DNA from: Synergistaceae bacterium
GTDB taxonomy: Bacteria; Synergistota; Synergistia; Synergistales; Synergistaceae
Assembly (NCBI GenBank): GCA_031289775.1
Contig: JAITOY010000033.1
Span: forward strand, 1-64,000
Reading direction: 5' to 3'
DNA: 64,000 bases
In this document: in pieces, positions 33,909 through 43,477 of the stretch
How the letters are laid out: every line of letters starts with the position of its first letter
Numbering within the stretch: position 1 is the stretch's first letter
The notes under the pieces: model-generated
What the model was told of the DNA's origin: nothing
Databases searched by the model: none
What the model saw: the letters and a program-made list of their open reading frames with translations, nothing else
Made by a program: the position numbers and the translations under genes

Positions 33909-35441
33909 ATGGCCTTGAAGCTCGAAGTTCTTTTTCGTGAGATAAGCGGTGAGAAAAGATTGGCAGGCGTCCATTCACCGGATGTCGAGATCGGCGAAAT
34001 CGTCTACGACAGCAGGAACGTCTCGTCCTGCCGTGTCGGAGTTTTGTTCGCCTGCGCGCGCGGCAGCCGAGTCGACGGCCATGATTTCGCGGCGAGCGCT
34101 ATTGACTCGGGCGCCGTCGCCCTTCTCGCCGAGCGCGAATTGTCCTTCGATGACGCGGGGTCGAAAGGAGTTCCGCAGATAATAGTTCCGGACGTAAGAG
34201 CCGCCATGGGCGAAGCCGCGTCCGTACTTTACGGCAGGCCGTCCGACAAACTGACTATGATCGGCCTGACCGGCACAAACGGGAAAACGACGACAGCTTA
34301 CATCACGAGGTCGATAATACGCGCCTCCGGGCGAGTTTGCGGGATGCTGGGGACGGTCGTATATGACGACTGTTCGAGCGAGGAGGCGGCCTCGCGCACG
34401 ACGCCCGAGGGGCCCGATATCCAGAGGTCACTGTGCTCGATGGTGCGAAACGGGGCGACATGCTGCGTGATGGAGGCGTCGTCTCACGGTTTGGCGCAGG
34501 GAAGGCTGGAAGGCTGTTCGTTCGACAGGGTTGCCTTTGGCAACCTGACGTTTGAGCACCTCGAGTACCATGGCGACATGGAGAACTATTTTGCTGCCAA
34601 ACGCCTGCTTTTTTCTAATCACGTCAAGCGAGACTGGGCTGCGGTCATAAATGCGGATGACGATTACGGCGTCCGTCTTCTGGCCGAATACAGCGGCAGC
34701 GCGTTTGGGTTCTCCATTCGCCGTGAGCCGGAACGAGGGCTGTACTGCTGCGTTGGCGTGAGGACGTCGATAGAGGGAACGGAGCTTGACGTGACGTACC
34801 CGGACGGGGAGAGTCAGAGCATCCGGTCGCCGCTGATAGGGTTTCACAACGCGCAGAACGTGATGGAGGCGATAGCTCTCGCCGACTCGCTCTCTATCCC
34901 GAGGGATGTAATTCATAAAGGGATATTGGAATGCCGGCGGGTTCCGGGACGCCTCGAGCGTTACGCGCTCGCCAGAGGAGCGGCAGCTTTCGTCGACTAC
35001 GCTCACAGCCCTGACGGCCTCGAAAAAGTCCTTTCAACACTCTCGGCGTTAAAGACAGGACGATTGTGGGTGCTTTGGGGCGCCGGCGGGGACAGAACAG
35101 CCGCGAAACGCCCGCTTGCGGGCGCGGTCATGGCAAGGCTCGCGGACAGGGTGATAATAACAACCGACAACCCGAGGAGCGAACGTCCGGCCGATATAGC
35201 GAGTCAGGTGGAGTCTGGCGTCATCTCCTCAGGAGAGGGCATCCCTTGCGAGATCATCCTCGACAGGGGCGAGGCTATCCGCTCCGCCCTCGATCGCGCC
35301 GAGTCCGGCGACGTTGTCCTCGTGGCCGGGAAAGGGCCGGAGAACTATATTGAATACGCGGATAGCCGTGTTCCGTTCAGTGACACTGGAATAGTGTTGG
35401 AGTGGATCGAGGAGCGCGGCCTCTGGGGTGACCAAACATGA
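33909..35441 (+). CDS. murE: UDP-MurNAc-tripeptide synthetase MurE
   Basis: A 510-residue Mur ligase that adds the third amino acid of the peptidoglycan stem. The N-terminal UDP-binding domain has VYDSRNV (about 32-38), the ATPase domain has TGTNGKTT (121-128) and MEASSHGL, and the C-terminal domain carries DNPRSE (420-425). A DNPR motif is typical of enzymes that add meso-diaminopimelate, so an A1gamma DAP wall is predicted. ATG 33909 follows GGGGAG better than GTG 33906. It overlaps the next gene by 4 bases. Confidence 0.95.
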   Translation: MALKLEVLFREISGEKRLAGVHSPDVEIGEIVYDSRNVSSCRVGVLFACARGSRVDGHDFAASAIDSGAVALLAERELSFDDAGSKGVPQIIVPDVRAAMGEAASVLYGRPSDKLTMIGLTGTNGKTTTAYITRSIIRASGRVCGMLGTVVYDDCSSEEAASRTTPEGPDIQRSLCSMVRNGATCCVMEASSHGLAQGRLEGCSFDRVAFGNLTFEHLEYHGDMENYFAAKRLLFSNHVKRDWAAVINADDDYGVRLLAEYSGSAFGFSIRREPERGLYCCVGVRTSIEGTELDVTYPDGESQSIRSPLIGFHNAQNVMEAIALADSLSIPRDVIHKGILECRRVPGRLERYALARGAAAFVDYAHSPDGLEKVLSTLSALKTGRLWVLWGAGGDRTAAKRPLAGAVMARLADRVIITTDNPRSERPADIASQVESGVISSGEGIPCEIILDRGEAIRSALDRAESGDVVLVAGKGPENYIEYADSRVPFSDTGIVLEWIEERGLWGDQT

Positions 35442-36553
35442 GCGAACTTAACGAACTTCTTGCCCTGGCGGGCGAGCGAATATCGGAGCTGTCCGCGACG
35501 GTTGTCGGCATAACGGGAAGCGTTGGGAAAAGCGCTGTCAGGCAGTTCATTTTCGAGGCTATGAGCGGTTCATTCAGAGTTCACTCTCTGGCCGTGGGTA
35601 TGGATTCGCTGAACGAATCCTGCAGGGCGATAGCCGATACGCCGGACGGCGCCAATGTCATCCTGCTCGAGTTCCGGACGCGTCAGAAGGGCGAAATAGG
35701 CGAACTCGCGAGGATGTTCCATGTCTCCTGCGGGGTTATAACCGACGACGGGATGTTGGCCGGCGGCGCTGAAATCGCCGAGTCGCCAGCTCTCGCGCGC
35801 CTGTTTTTCAATAAGGATCACGAGGCCCTCGCTCGCGCGGTAGCGGCCATCGAGGACGACGGCGGCAGGATAAAAAAATTCGGCGCGGGTTTTGCAGACG
35901 CTGACGTGAAAATCTCAGATGTAAGGCAGAGCGTGTCGAAAAGCGGGGCGCCAGAGCTATCGGTACTCCTTGCTCACAAGGGTGAAAAATATGGATGTTG
36001 CGCCAAAATCCTCGGCAGGCAGAACGCTAGGAACATAGCTCTCGCGTTTTCGGTCGCTGTCGAGCTTGGCGCGAATCCTGGCGATATTTGCTCGCGTATG
36101 GCCTCTGTTCAGCTTCCGAACGGAAGCGGCAGAATTCACAGGACGGCTGGAGGCGGTTTTTTGATTGACGAGTCCTGCGGCGCGTCCCCGGACTCGGTGT
36201 CGTATTCGCTGAAAAATATAATCGAACTCGAAACCCCGAACGAACTTCCAAAGTTTGCGATACTTGGCGGGATGCGCGAGCTGGGCCTCAATTCGCTCTA
36301 CTGGCACGAGGTCATTATGAGCCGCGCCAGCCTTCTTGACGGAGTGTACCTCATCGGAAGCGAGTGGGATGGTGTAGTGACCGAACAGTCATCTCTCAGG
36401 GGCAGATGGAGGGACGCGGACGAATTCATGGGCGATTTCGACCCGAGGTCGCTGGGCGGTTCCGTGACCCTGCTCAAGGGCTCGAAGCACTATGGCATGG
36501 GCAGGATATTGAACCTGCTCTACGAGCCGCTGGAGGCGAGAGAATGCCTCTGA
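35438..36553 (+). CDS. murF: Divergent, N-terminally short MurF-like ligase
   Basis: A 371-residue protein in the place of murF, which adds D-Ala-D-Ala. The core order is recognisable: P-loop GITGSVGKS (24-32), EFRTRQKGEIGEL (78-90), AILGGMRELG (274-283) with H290, and LLKGSKHYGM near the end. Yet the usual N-terminal UDP-sugar domain of about 80-100 residues is missing and several conserved motifs differ: GSVGKS for GSNGKT, GRQN for GRHN (193-196) and DESCGASPDS for DDSYNANPDS (244-253). Whether it is active is open. No other murF lies in the window. Confidence 0.75.
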   Translation: MSELNELLALAGERISELSATVVGITGSVGKSAVRQFIFEAMSGSFRVHSLAVGMDSLNESCRAIADTPDGANVILLEFRTRQKGEIGELARMFHVSCGVITDDGMLAGGAEIAESPALARLFFNKDHEALARAVAAIEDDGGRIKKFGAGFADADVKISDVRQSVSKSGAPELSVLLAHKGEKYGCCAKILGRQNARNIALAFSVAVELGANPGDICSRMASVQLPNGSGRIHRTAGGGFLIDESCGASPDSVSYSLKNIIELETPNELPKFAILGGMRELGLNSLYWHEVIMSRASLLDGVYLIGSEWDGVVTEQSSLRGRWRDADEFMGDFDPRSLGGSVTLLKGSKHYGMGRILNLLYEPLEARECL

Positions 36554-37518
36554 AAATACTCTGTCTCTCGCTCGCCTTTTTCGCGGCCGCTTTGTACTGC
36601 CAGCGCCTCTGGATAACCTGGATGCGCAGGTACGGTCTCGGCGAGGCCATAAAGGAATACGGGCCGCAGTCGCACATAAAAAAGAGGGGCACGCCGAGCA
36701 TGGGCGGGGTTGTCGCGCTTGTGCTCGTCCCAATAATCGTTCTCTCCGCGAAAGCCGCCGGTTTGAGCGGGCTGAAGGAGATGGCCTGTATATGGATATA
36801 CCCGGTTCTCGGAGCTTTCGTCGGCCTTTTGGACGATCTACTGAAGAAGCTGAGAAAATCGAGCGAAGGTCTGAAAAGCCTGCAAAAGCTTGCGTTCCAG
36901 ATTGCGGTGACGGCGCCATGGGCGTGGTGGGCGGCTCGCGGCGGCGTTTACCTGACGCCGGAGTTTGCTCTAGCTCCGTTTCATGGCGCGGCGTCGCTTC
37001 TTTTCATCGGGGTAGGGCTGCTGAACGCCGTGAACGTTACTGACGGTCTCGACGGGCTCGCCGGAAGCATAGTGGCTATTTCGCTCTCCGCGCTGCTCAT
37101 CTCGTCGTCTTTTGTGCCGGCGCGCCTGTCGGCGGCGGCCGGATTAGCTATCGTGTCCGCATTCCTGTGGCACAACTCGAATCCGGCGGAGCTTTTTATG
37201 GGCGACGTCGGCGCGCACCTCTGGGCAGGGCTGCTTCTGGCGCTGTGTCTGGAGTCGCGTTTCCTGCTTCTCGTATTCCCCGTTGGTTTTCTCTTCGGCG
37301 TGGAGATCGCGACTGTGGCGATACAGATAACCGCTATAAAGAAGTTTGGCAGGAAGGTGTTTCTCATGAGTCCGCTTCACCATCACTTCGAGCTCTGCGG
37401 CTGGAAGGAGCCGAAGATAGTATCGAGATTTTGCCTGGCGCACCTTGTTGGTATGGCCGCGCTGTTTATATTTGTTTTGGCGCTCTGTGGGGGGGGTGTC
37501 TCGAATGTACGCCCATAA
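36544..37518 (+). CDS. mraY: Phospho-MurNAc-pentapeptide transferase MraY
   Basis: A 324-residue polytopic membrane enzyme that makes lipid I from UDP-MurNAc-pentapeptide and undecaprenyl phosphate. About ten helices are predicted. Conserved cytoplasmic motifs are present: HIKKRGTPSMGG (about 44-55), the catalytic aspartates in FVGLLDDLLKK (about 92-102), NVTDGLDGLA (about 164-173), MGDVGAH (about 219-225) and MSPLHHHFEL. ATG 36544 overlaps the end of the murF-like gene by 10 bases; the longer frame from 36364 is a shadow inside it. Confidence 0.96.
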   Translation: MPLKILCLSLAFFAAALYCQRLWITWMRRYGLGEAIKEYGPQSHIKKRGTPSMGGVVALVLVPIIVLSAKAAGLSGLKEMACIWIYPVLGAFVGLLDDLLKKLRKSSEGLKSLQKLAFQIAVTAPWAWWAARGGVYLTPEFALAPFHGAASLLFIGVGLLNAVNVTDGLDGLAGSIVAISLSALLISSSFVPARLSAAAGLAIVSAFLWHNSNPAELFMGDVGAHLWAGLLLALCLESRFLLLVFPVGFLFGVEIATVAIQITAIKKFGRKVFLMSPLHHHFELCGWKEPKIVSRFCLAHLVGMAALFIFVLALCGGGVSNVRP

Positions 37519-38908
37519 CGAGAAAGCGTCTCTTTCGGGCGAGAGGATCGCGGTGCTGGGCGGAGGCGTGAGCGGGACGTCGCTGGCGCTCCTCGCGGCG
37601 AAAAAAGGGGCGGACGTGCTCCTCTCCGACGCGAAAAAAATTCCGGATACTACGGTCGGCGCCATGAAGGCGTCCGGCGTCGCGTATGAGGAGTTTGGGC
37701 ACACGGACGCCGTATTGGCTTGCGACAGGGCTGTAACCAGCTCCGGTTTTCCTCCGTCCGCGGACATAATAAAGAGGATAATAGATCGCGGCCTGCCAAT
37801 TACAGGCGAGCTTGACTTCGTTGCTCCATATTTGAAGGGACGGTTCATCGGAGTCACCGGCAGCAACGGCAAAACGACGACGACGTCGCTGTTAGGCTGG
37901 CTTCTGAGACGTTTGGATCCGGGCGGATTCAAAGTGGCTACAGTCGGCAACATCGGCAGCGCTATAGCGGACATCGCCGGCGAGGAGCACTCGTACATAG
38001 TGGCGGAACTCAGCAGTTTCCAACTGTATTGGTCACGCTCGCTCGTCTTGGACGGCGCAATAGTTACGAACATCGCGCCCGACCACATAGACTGGCACGG
38101 TTCTTATAAAAATTATACCGCCGCAAAGGCGAAGATACTCTCTTTTGTCAGGCCTGAGAAAAACGGGGCGTCCGGTTTCACGATAACGAGAGAGAGCGAG
38201 CTCGATATCCTGAAGCCCGATCGCGGAAGGTCTTTGTCGCTTGCGTGGGGTGAACCTCGCGAAAAAGGAACGCCCGGACACATTCTCCTCTCTTCTGCCC
38301 TGCGAAGAGCCTGCCTCGATGACGAAGAGCTTTTCCGCTTCGATGACACGTCGCTGTTAGGCGGGCACAACATGGAAAACGTCGCAATGGCAATGGCTGC
38401 CGTCTCGGCGCTGGGCGTCAACCCGAAGACGGCTCGAAATGGGCTCGCCTCTTACGTTCCGCCGCCGCACCGGTGCAGTATGGCGCTCGTCGCCGGGGGA
38501 GTGAAATATATAGATGACTCGAAGGGGACAAATGTCGCGGCGACGGTTACGGCATTATCATCGATAGATGGCAGGAAAATAATAATACTCGGCGGAAGGG
38601 GGAAGGGCGAGGACTACGGCGCGCTCGTAGCTCCGCTCCTCATGTACGCTAAGTCCGCCATCCTGATAGGGGAGGCCTCCGGGGAGATAGCGAACGCGCT
38701 TGAAAAAGGCGGGTATAAAAATTTCACGATCGCTTCGGGCATGGAGGAGGCGGTGAGAAGCGCTCACAGCTCGGCCGCGCCGGGTGACGTAGTGCTCCTC
38801 TCGCCAGCCTGCACGAGCTGGGACGCGTATAATAATTACGGCGAGCGCGGAGAACATTTTGCGTCGTTGGTAAGGGAGATAGCTGGTGGTAAAGATGCGC
38901 GAAACTGA
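37505..38908 (+). CDS. murD: UDP-MurNAc-L-alanine:D-glutamate ligase MurD
   Basis: A 467-residue Mur ligase. The N-terminal domain has IAVLGGGVSGTSLA (about 15-28), the ATPase domain TGSNGKTTTTS (about 119-129), and the typical FQLYWSRSL and NIAPDHIDWHGS follow. The C-terminal domain has YIDDSKGTN and LLSPACTSWDAYNNYGERG. It adds D-Glu to UDP-MurNAc-L-Ala in the cytoplasm. ATG 37505 lies 14 bases inside mraY behind a run of eight G residues that may serve as ribosome binding site. Confidence 0.95.
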   Translation: MYAHNEKASLSGERIAVLGGGVSGTSLALLAAKKGADVLLSDAKKIPDTTVGAMKASGVAYEEFGHTDAVLACDRAVTSSGFPPSADIIKRIIDRGLPITGELDFVAPYLKGRFIGVTGSNGKTTTTSLLGWLLRRLDPGGFKVATVGNIGSAIADIAGEEHSYIVAELSSFQLYWSRSLVLDGAIVTNIAPDHIDWHGSYKNYTAAKAKILSFVRPEKNGASGFTITRESELDILKPDRGRSLSLAWGEPREKGTPGHILLSSALRRACLDDEELFRFDDTSLLGGHNMENVAMAMAAVSALGVNPKTARNGLASYVPPPHRCSMALVAGGVKYIDDSKGTNVAATVTALSSIDGRKIIILGGRGKGEDYGALVAPLLMYAKSAILIGEASGEIANALEKGGYKNFTIASGMEEAVRSAHSSAAPGDVVLLSPACTSWDAYNNYGERGEHFASLVREIAGGKDARN

Positions 38909-40052
38909 GGCCGTTTACGTTTCGCCGCGCCGGTCAGTCGATTTTGGCGAGGCTAGATCGTCGGGACAGGCATTGAAAGTCGACTCCCTTTTATGGCTGA
39001 TCCCGCTCATTTTGAGCGGGATAGGCCTCCTTATGGTCACGTCGACGACGAGCCCGCTCTCCTTTGAAATTTCAGGGACTCCATTCATAATGGGAGCAAG
39101 ACAGCTCAAATGGCTGGGGCTTGGCGTCTCAGTCATGTTGTTCTCGTACTGCGTGCCAGTAAAAGTCTGGTTTAAAACTAGCGGCGTCTTTTGGCTTCTT
39201 TCGCTTGTCGCTACGATAGCGACGCTCATACCGGGAATTGGTACGGCGGTTGGCGGCGCGCAGCGGTGGATCAGAATAGCAGGGATTTCCATACAGCCCT
39301 CGGAGATACTTACGCTCTCCGTCGTTATTATCGTCGCGAAACTCTCTGTGAGGAACGAGATGAACCCGGAGAGGTGTTTCAGCCGGATTATGTTCCTGCT
39401 GTTTGTGTCTGCCATCCCGCTCATGGCTCAGCCGGATCTTGGCTCGACGATCCTGATCGTGATGATATGCATGGGAATGTACGTCGAGCGGTTTGGGTGG
39501 AGGCTGCCGATTTTTACAGGGATGTGCGGGAGCGTGCTGCTGGCATTCGTGATAATTTTCGAGCCGTACAGGATGAGAAGGATCATGGCGTTTTTAAACC
39601 CGTGGCTCGACCCGCTCGACACCGGTTTCCAGACTATACAGGGGCTTATCGCTTTTGCGAACGGCGGGACGTGGGGGGCCGGGCTCGGACACGGTTTCCA
39701 GAAGCTCCAGTACCTGCCGGCCGCGTACACCGACTTTATATATGCCGCGTTAGGGGAGGAGATGGGCCTTATCGGGACGCTCGGGATACTGGCGCTCTGC
39801 CTGATGTGGATCTGGCGGTGCAGGCTTCTCTACAATCGTGTCGACGAGGGTTTCGAGACATCTTTAGTCTGGGGCGTGACCCTCACAATAGCTGTCCCGT
39901 TTTTTATCAACGTCGCCGGGGTGACGAAACTGATGCCGCTTACCGGGATGCCGCTTCCTTTTATAAGCTACGGAGGCAGCGCGCTCGTCATGATGTGGAT
40001 GAGGGTTGGCCTGCTCCTGCGGATGCACAAGGAGTTCGCCGAGTCGTCATGA
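38886..40052 (+). CDS. ftsW: Lipid II polymerase FtsW
   Basis: A 388-residue SEDS-family membrane protein with about ten helices. Family marks include GGAQRWIRIAGISIQPSEI (in pieces, about 120-140), MAQPDLGSTIL, the NGGTWGAGLGHG segment, the catalytic-region YTDFIYAALGEEMGL and PLPFISYGGSAL near the end. It polymerises glycan strands with FtsI. GTG 38886 has GGGAG 7 bases ahead; ATG 38895 is an alternative. It overlaps murD by 23 bases. Confidence 0.95.
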   Translation: MVKMRETEAVYVSPRRSVDFGEARSSGQALKVDSLLWLIPLILSGIGLLMVTSTTSPLSFEISGTPFIMGARQLKWLGLGVSVMLFSYCVPVKVWFKTSGVFWLLSLVATIATLIPGIGTAVGGAQRWIRIAGISIQPSEILTLSVVIIVAKLSVRNEMNPERCFSRIMFLLFVSAIPLMAQPDLGSTILIVMICMGMYVERFGWRLPIFTGMCGSVLLAFVIIFEPYRMRRIMAFLNPWLDPLDTGFQTIQGLIAFANGGTWGAGLGHGFQKLQYLPAAYTDFIYAALGEEMGLIGTLGILALCLMWIWRCRLLYNRVDEGFETSLVWGVTLTIAVPFFINVAGVTKLMPLTGMPLPFISYGGSALVMMWMRVGLLLRMHKEFAESS

Positions 40053-41140
40053 GCGCGCCGAGGAGGATTTTACTAGTTGCGGGGGGGACAGGCGGACATA
40101 TACTGCCTGCCGCCGCTTTTGGCGACTGGATCATACGCAACCATCCCGGCGTCGAGGTGTATTACATGTCTGGCAGAAGACCGATAGAGCTCGAGATATA
40201 TCGATCCCTGAAAATTGAACCGCGTCTCGTGCCGCTCGACGGGTCGCCCATTGGCGCTCCCGCGGGGAAAAAGCTCTCGCGATGGTTCAGTCTGTTCAGC
40301 GCCTGTCTCGAGGCCTCGGTTATTTTTAAGCGCGAACGACCGGAGCTTTGCGTTCTTTTCGGCGGGTACGTCTCGGCGGTCGCGCTTTTTATATCGCTTA
40401 TAAAAAGAATACCGATGGTCGCACACGAGCAGAACGCGAGCGCAGGAAGGACAACGAAGCTCGCGAGGCGCGTTGGAGTCTCGGTTGCGTCCGGGTGGGA
40501 GATATGCGCCCCTCTTCCTGAGGGGAGCTTCAGGAGAGTAGGAGTTCCAGTGCGCCCGCTCGAGGGGATGGACAAAAAAACGGCGCTTGACAGGTTGGGT
40601 TTACCCCATCTATCGGAGGGCGACGTAACCGTCGGCGTAATGACCGGCTCGCTTGGAAGCGACAGGCTCCTGGAGGTAATCGGCCGGATTTCCGGCCTCG
40701 AAGAATTTGCCTCGTGGAACTTCCTGGCAATAAGCGGGAGCGTCGACTCTCCGCGAGATATTTCGAGGAACCTGTTCCACCTGCCGAAGATGTGGGACAT
40801 CGCCCCGCTTTTTAACGCGTCGGACATTCTGGTGACGAGGGGCGGCGCGTCTACGCTCTCCGAGGTGGAGGCGAGCGGCATTGAAGCTGTCGTCGTCCCC
40901 TGGCGCAAAGCTGCTTCCGACCATCAGATGAAAAACGCTATGGCTGTCGAAAAAAGCGGAAAAATTGAGATATGGGACGAGGGAAAAGACGAAAGCGATC
41001 TCGCCCTTAAATTGCGGAATCTATGCGGATCTTCTCCCACTGCGAGGAGAGATATTGGCAAAAAGATGTATAATGCCTCTGGAAATATAAGCGGTAGACT
41101 ATGGAATTTTTGCTGCGGTCTCCAGAAAGGGAGAGATTGA
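40049..41140 (+). CDS. murG: UDP-GlcNAc:lipid I GlcNAc transferase MurG
   Basis: A 363-residue GT-B glycosyltransferase that makes lipid II at the inner face of the membrane. The first glycine loop GGTGGHILPA is at about residues 12-21, then HEQNASAGRTT (about 131-141), and the UDP-GlcNAc site RGGASTLSEVEASG with DHQMKNA (about 266-296). The second glycine loop GGSQG of most MurG proteins reads TGSLGS here. It starts on an ATGA overlap with ftsW. Confidence 0.95.
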   Translation: MSAPRRILLVAGGTGGHILPAAAFGDWIIRNHPGVEVYYMSGRRPIELEIYRSLKIEPRLVPLDGSPIGAPAGKKLSRWFSLFSACLEASVIFKRERPELCVLFGGYVSAVALFISLIKRIPMVAHEQNASAGRTTKLARRVGVSVASGWEICAPLPEGSFRRVGVPVRPLEGMDKKTALDRLGLPHLSEGDVTVGVMTGSLGSDRLLEVIGRISGLEEFASWNFLAISGSVDSPRDISRNLFHLPKMWDIAPLFNASDILVTRGGASTLSEVEASGIEAVVVPWRKAASDHQMKNAMAVEKSGKIEIWDEGKDESDLALKLRNLCGSSPTARRDIGKKMYNASGNISGRLWNFCCGLQKGRD

Positions 41141-41141
41141 G

Positions 41142-42575
41142 TTGGCGCCAACCGAGGCCTTTATGGACATAAAAAAAAGAATAAACATACACTTGATGGG
41201 GATAGGCGGCGCCGGCATGAGCGGACTGGCGCTTCTGCTTGACGCGATGGGCCATAATGTGAGCGGCTGCGATGTCGATGACACGTCCTATTTGCGCAGG
41301 CTACGCCAGGTCGGCGTCAAGGTCGAGATGAAGCACAACAAGGAGCATCTGGACGTTTTTTCGCCGGATCTCATCATACATACAAGCGCGATAGCGCAGG
41401 ATCATCCCGAACTCATAGAAGCGAGGAAACGTGGCATCCCGGTCGCTCGAAGGGCCGAGATACTCAGCCTCATTTTCAACGACAGAAGGGGCATAGGAAT
41501 AGCCGGCACTCATGGCAAGACCACTACGTCTTCGATGATCTCGCTCATCGCGGAACATGCCGGCCTTTATCCAACTGTCGCCGTTGGAGGCGAATCCTCC
41601 GACATCGGCTGCAACGCCAAGCTTGGCCTCGGCGAGTACATGGTGGCGGAGCTCGACGAAAGCGACGGCTCATTTGAACTTTTTTCGCCCGAAGTTGAGG
41701 TCATTACAAACGTGGACTGGGATCATGTCGACTATTACCCGGCTTTCGACGGCGTCGTGAAGGCTTTTGGGCGCTTTATCGACGGCCGCAAGAGCGGAGC
41801 GTTGGTCGTGATCTGCGGCGAGGATGCAGGGACGCAGCGGCTCATCTCGCCCGATATGGTCACATATGGATGGGGCGTTGGCTGGGACTGGGGCGCTACA
41901 GATGTGCGCTTCATAGACGGAGGAGGCATCGCCTACAGGGCCAACAGACGCGGCGAACCCCTCGGCGACGTCAGACTCAGGTTGTCGGGAGAGCACAACG
42001 TGCTGAACTCGCTCGCCTCGATCGCGGCAGCGGATGCTATGGGGATATCTTTTGAGATCGCTGTAAAAGCGCTTGGCATATTCAAGGGCGCCAAGAGGCG
42101 ACTCCAGTATACTGGCGAGGCCGGCGGGGTCATAGTGTACGACGACTATGGGCACCATCCGCGCGAAATAGCGGTCACGATGGCGGCCCTCTCGGGCGCG
42201 TTCGGTAATCGCAGGATCCACGTCGTATTTCAGCCCCACAGGTACACGAGGACGCAGGCGCTTTACCGCGAATTCGCGAAAGTCCTCCGAGTGGCGGACA
42301 GAATATACCTGCTTCCGATTTATTCGGCCGACGAGCCCACGATAGCCGGAGTCTCGTCGTTCATGATAGCTGACGAGCTTGTTTTGTCCGGCAGGACGGA
42401 CGCCACAGTCTGCGGCGATTTCCAGGAAGCTTCAGACCTTGTGTGCGCCCGTGCGCGCCCTGGCGATATAGTCCTCACTATCGGCGCGGGCAACGTCGAT
42501 GAGATTGGAAGGCAGATACTTGACTGCCTCGGGAGAAGGGCTACCGTCACCAATGCGGCGGCTGTCGGCGTTTGA
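41142..42575 (+). CDS. murC: UDP-MurNAc:L-alanine ligase MurC
   Basis: A 477-residue Mur ligase for the first amino acid of the stem. It has HLMGIGGAGMSGLA (about 17-30), the P-loop AGTHGKTTTSSM (about 122-133), VAELDESDGSF and the C-terminal VYDDYGHHPREI (about 328-339), all typical for MurC. TTG 41142 lies 8 bases behind GGGAG and one base after the murG stop; ATG 41163 is an alternative seven codons in. Confidence 0.95.
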   Translation: MAPTEAFMDIKKRINIHLMGIGGAGMSGLALLLDAMGHNVSGCDVDDTSYLRRLRQVGVKVEMKHNKEHLDVFSPDLIIHTSAIAQDHPELIEARKRGIPVARRAEILSLIFNDRRGIGIAGTHGKTTTSSMISLIAEHAGLYPTVAVGGESSDIGCNAKLGLGEYMVAELDESDGSFELFSPEVEVITNVDWDHVDYYPAFDGVVKAFGRFIDGRKSGALVVICGEDAGTQRLISPDMVTYGWGVGWDWGATDVRFIDGGGIAYRANRRGEPLGDVRLRLSGEHNVLNSLASIAAADAMGISFEIAVKALGIFKGAKRRLQYTGEAGGVIVYDDYGHHPREIAVTMAALSGAFGNRRIHVVFQPHRYTRTQALYREFAKVLRVADRIYLLPIYSADEPTIAGVSSFMIADELVLSGRTDATVCGDFQEASDLVCARARPGDIVLTIGAGNVDEIGRQILDCLGRRATVTNAAAVGV

Positions 42576-43476
42576 GGGAATCGAGCGATTGATAAGGCGC
42601 GGCGCGCCGATCTCGGCCCTCACTACGTGGGGCGTAGGCGGCACAGCGGAGACGCTTTTTACCCCGAAGAGCGAGGATGAGCTTGCGCTTATACTGAAGC
42701 GGCTTTATTCTGAAGGGCTTGTTTCGTACGTCATTGGCGGCGGATCAAACACCTTGGCGGCGGATGGAATTATTGACGTCCCTGTGATTTTGACGAAGGG
42801 GATGGACGGCATCGACGTTTCGCGTCGAGGCGGGGACATCTTCATGACCTGCGGCGCCGGAGTCGGGCTTGGGAAAATTTTCTCATATTGTGTTTGCGGC
42901 GGTTGGAGCGGTATGGAGTTCGCGGCTGGGATCCCTGGCACAATCGGGGGCGCTTTGATGGGCAATGCAGGGACGTCGGGCGGAGATATCGCCTCGGCAG
43001 TGAAAAGCGTCAGAGTGCTGGACTCGCGCGGCGTCGCCGTGGAACTCGAGAAAGACGATATAAAGTGGGGCTACAGAAAAAGCAGCCTCTCTGTCAGTGC
43101 GCTTTTTATTTCGTCAGTCGTTCTGAGGTTTCGCCCATCGACAAAGGAGGCTGTGGCCGAGGGCGCGAAAAAGGCTGCGGAGACGAGAAATTCCCAGCCA
43201 TTGGGCGCAAGAACCGCCGGATGCGTCTTCAAGAACCCGAGCGGCGACAAAGCTGGCAGACTGCTTGAGATGTCGGGCTGCAAGGAGCTATCCATAGGTG
43301 GGGCAAGGGTGTCGCCGCTTCACGCCAACTTTATTGAGAACCACGCGGACGCGTCCGCCATGGATATAGCCTGCCTCGCAAGAGAATGTAGGCGGAGGGT
43401 GCGCGACAAATTCGGCCTTCTGCTTGATTTCGAGATAAAATCCTTCGGTTTTCCCGATGGGTTTATGCAGGGCTGA
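42553..43476 (+). CDS. murB: UDP-N-acetylenolpyruvoylglucosamine reductase MurB
   Basis: A 307-residue flavoprotein that reduces UDP-GlcNAc-enolpyruvate. The FAD-binding segments IGGGSNTLAADG, GAGVGLGK and GMEFAAGIPGTIGGALMGNAG are clear, and the C-terminal domain has the catalytic segment GCVFKNP with Cys224 where the proton donor is Ser in E. coli, followed by RLLEMSGCK and HANFIEN. The short form lacking the extra loop belongs to type II MurB. ATG 42553 lies 23 bases inside murC. Confidence 0.94.
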   Translation: MRRLSAFEGIERLIRRGAPISALTTWGVGGTAETLFTPKSEDELALILKRLYSEGLVSYVIGGGSNTLAADGIIDVPVILTKGMDGIDVSRRGGDIFMTCGAGVGLGKIFSYCVCGGWSGMEFAAGIPGTIGGALMGNAGTSGGDIASAVKSVRVLDSRGVAVELEKDDIKWGYRKSSLSVSALFISSVVLRFRPSTKEAVAEGAKKAAETRNSQPLGARTAGCVFKNPSGDKAGRLLEMSGCKELSIGGARVSPLHANFIENHADASAMDIACLARECRRRVRDKFGLLLDFEIKSFGFPDGFMQG

Positions 43477-43477
43477 A

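Noticed and set aside
39191-40048. Long N-terminal extension of murG
   Set aside because: The extension is a shadow frame within ftsW; MurG homologues begin close to the ATG at 40049.
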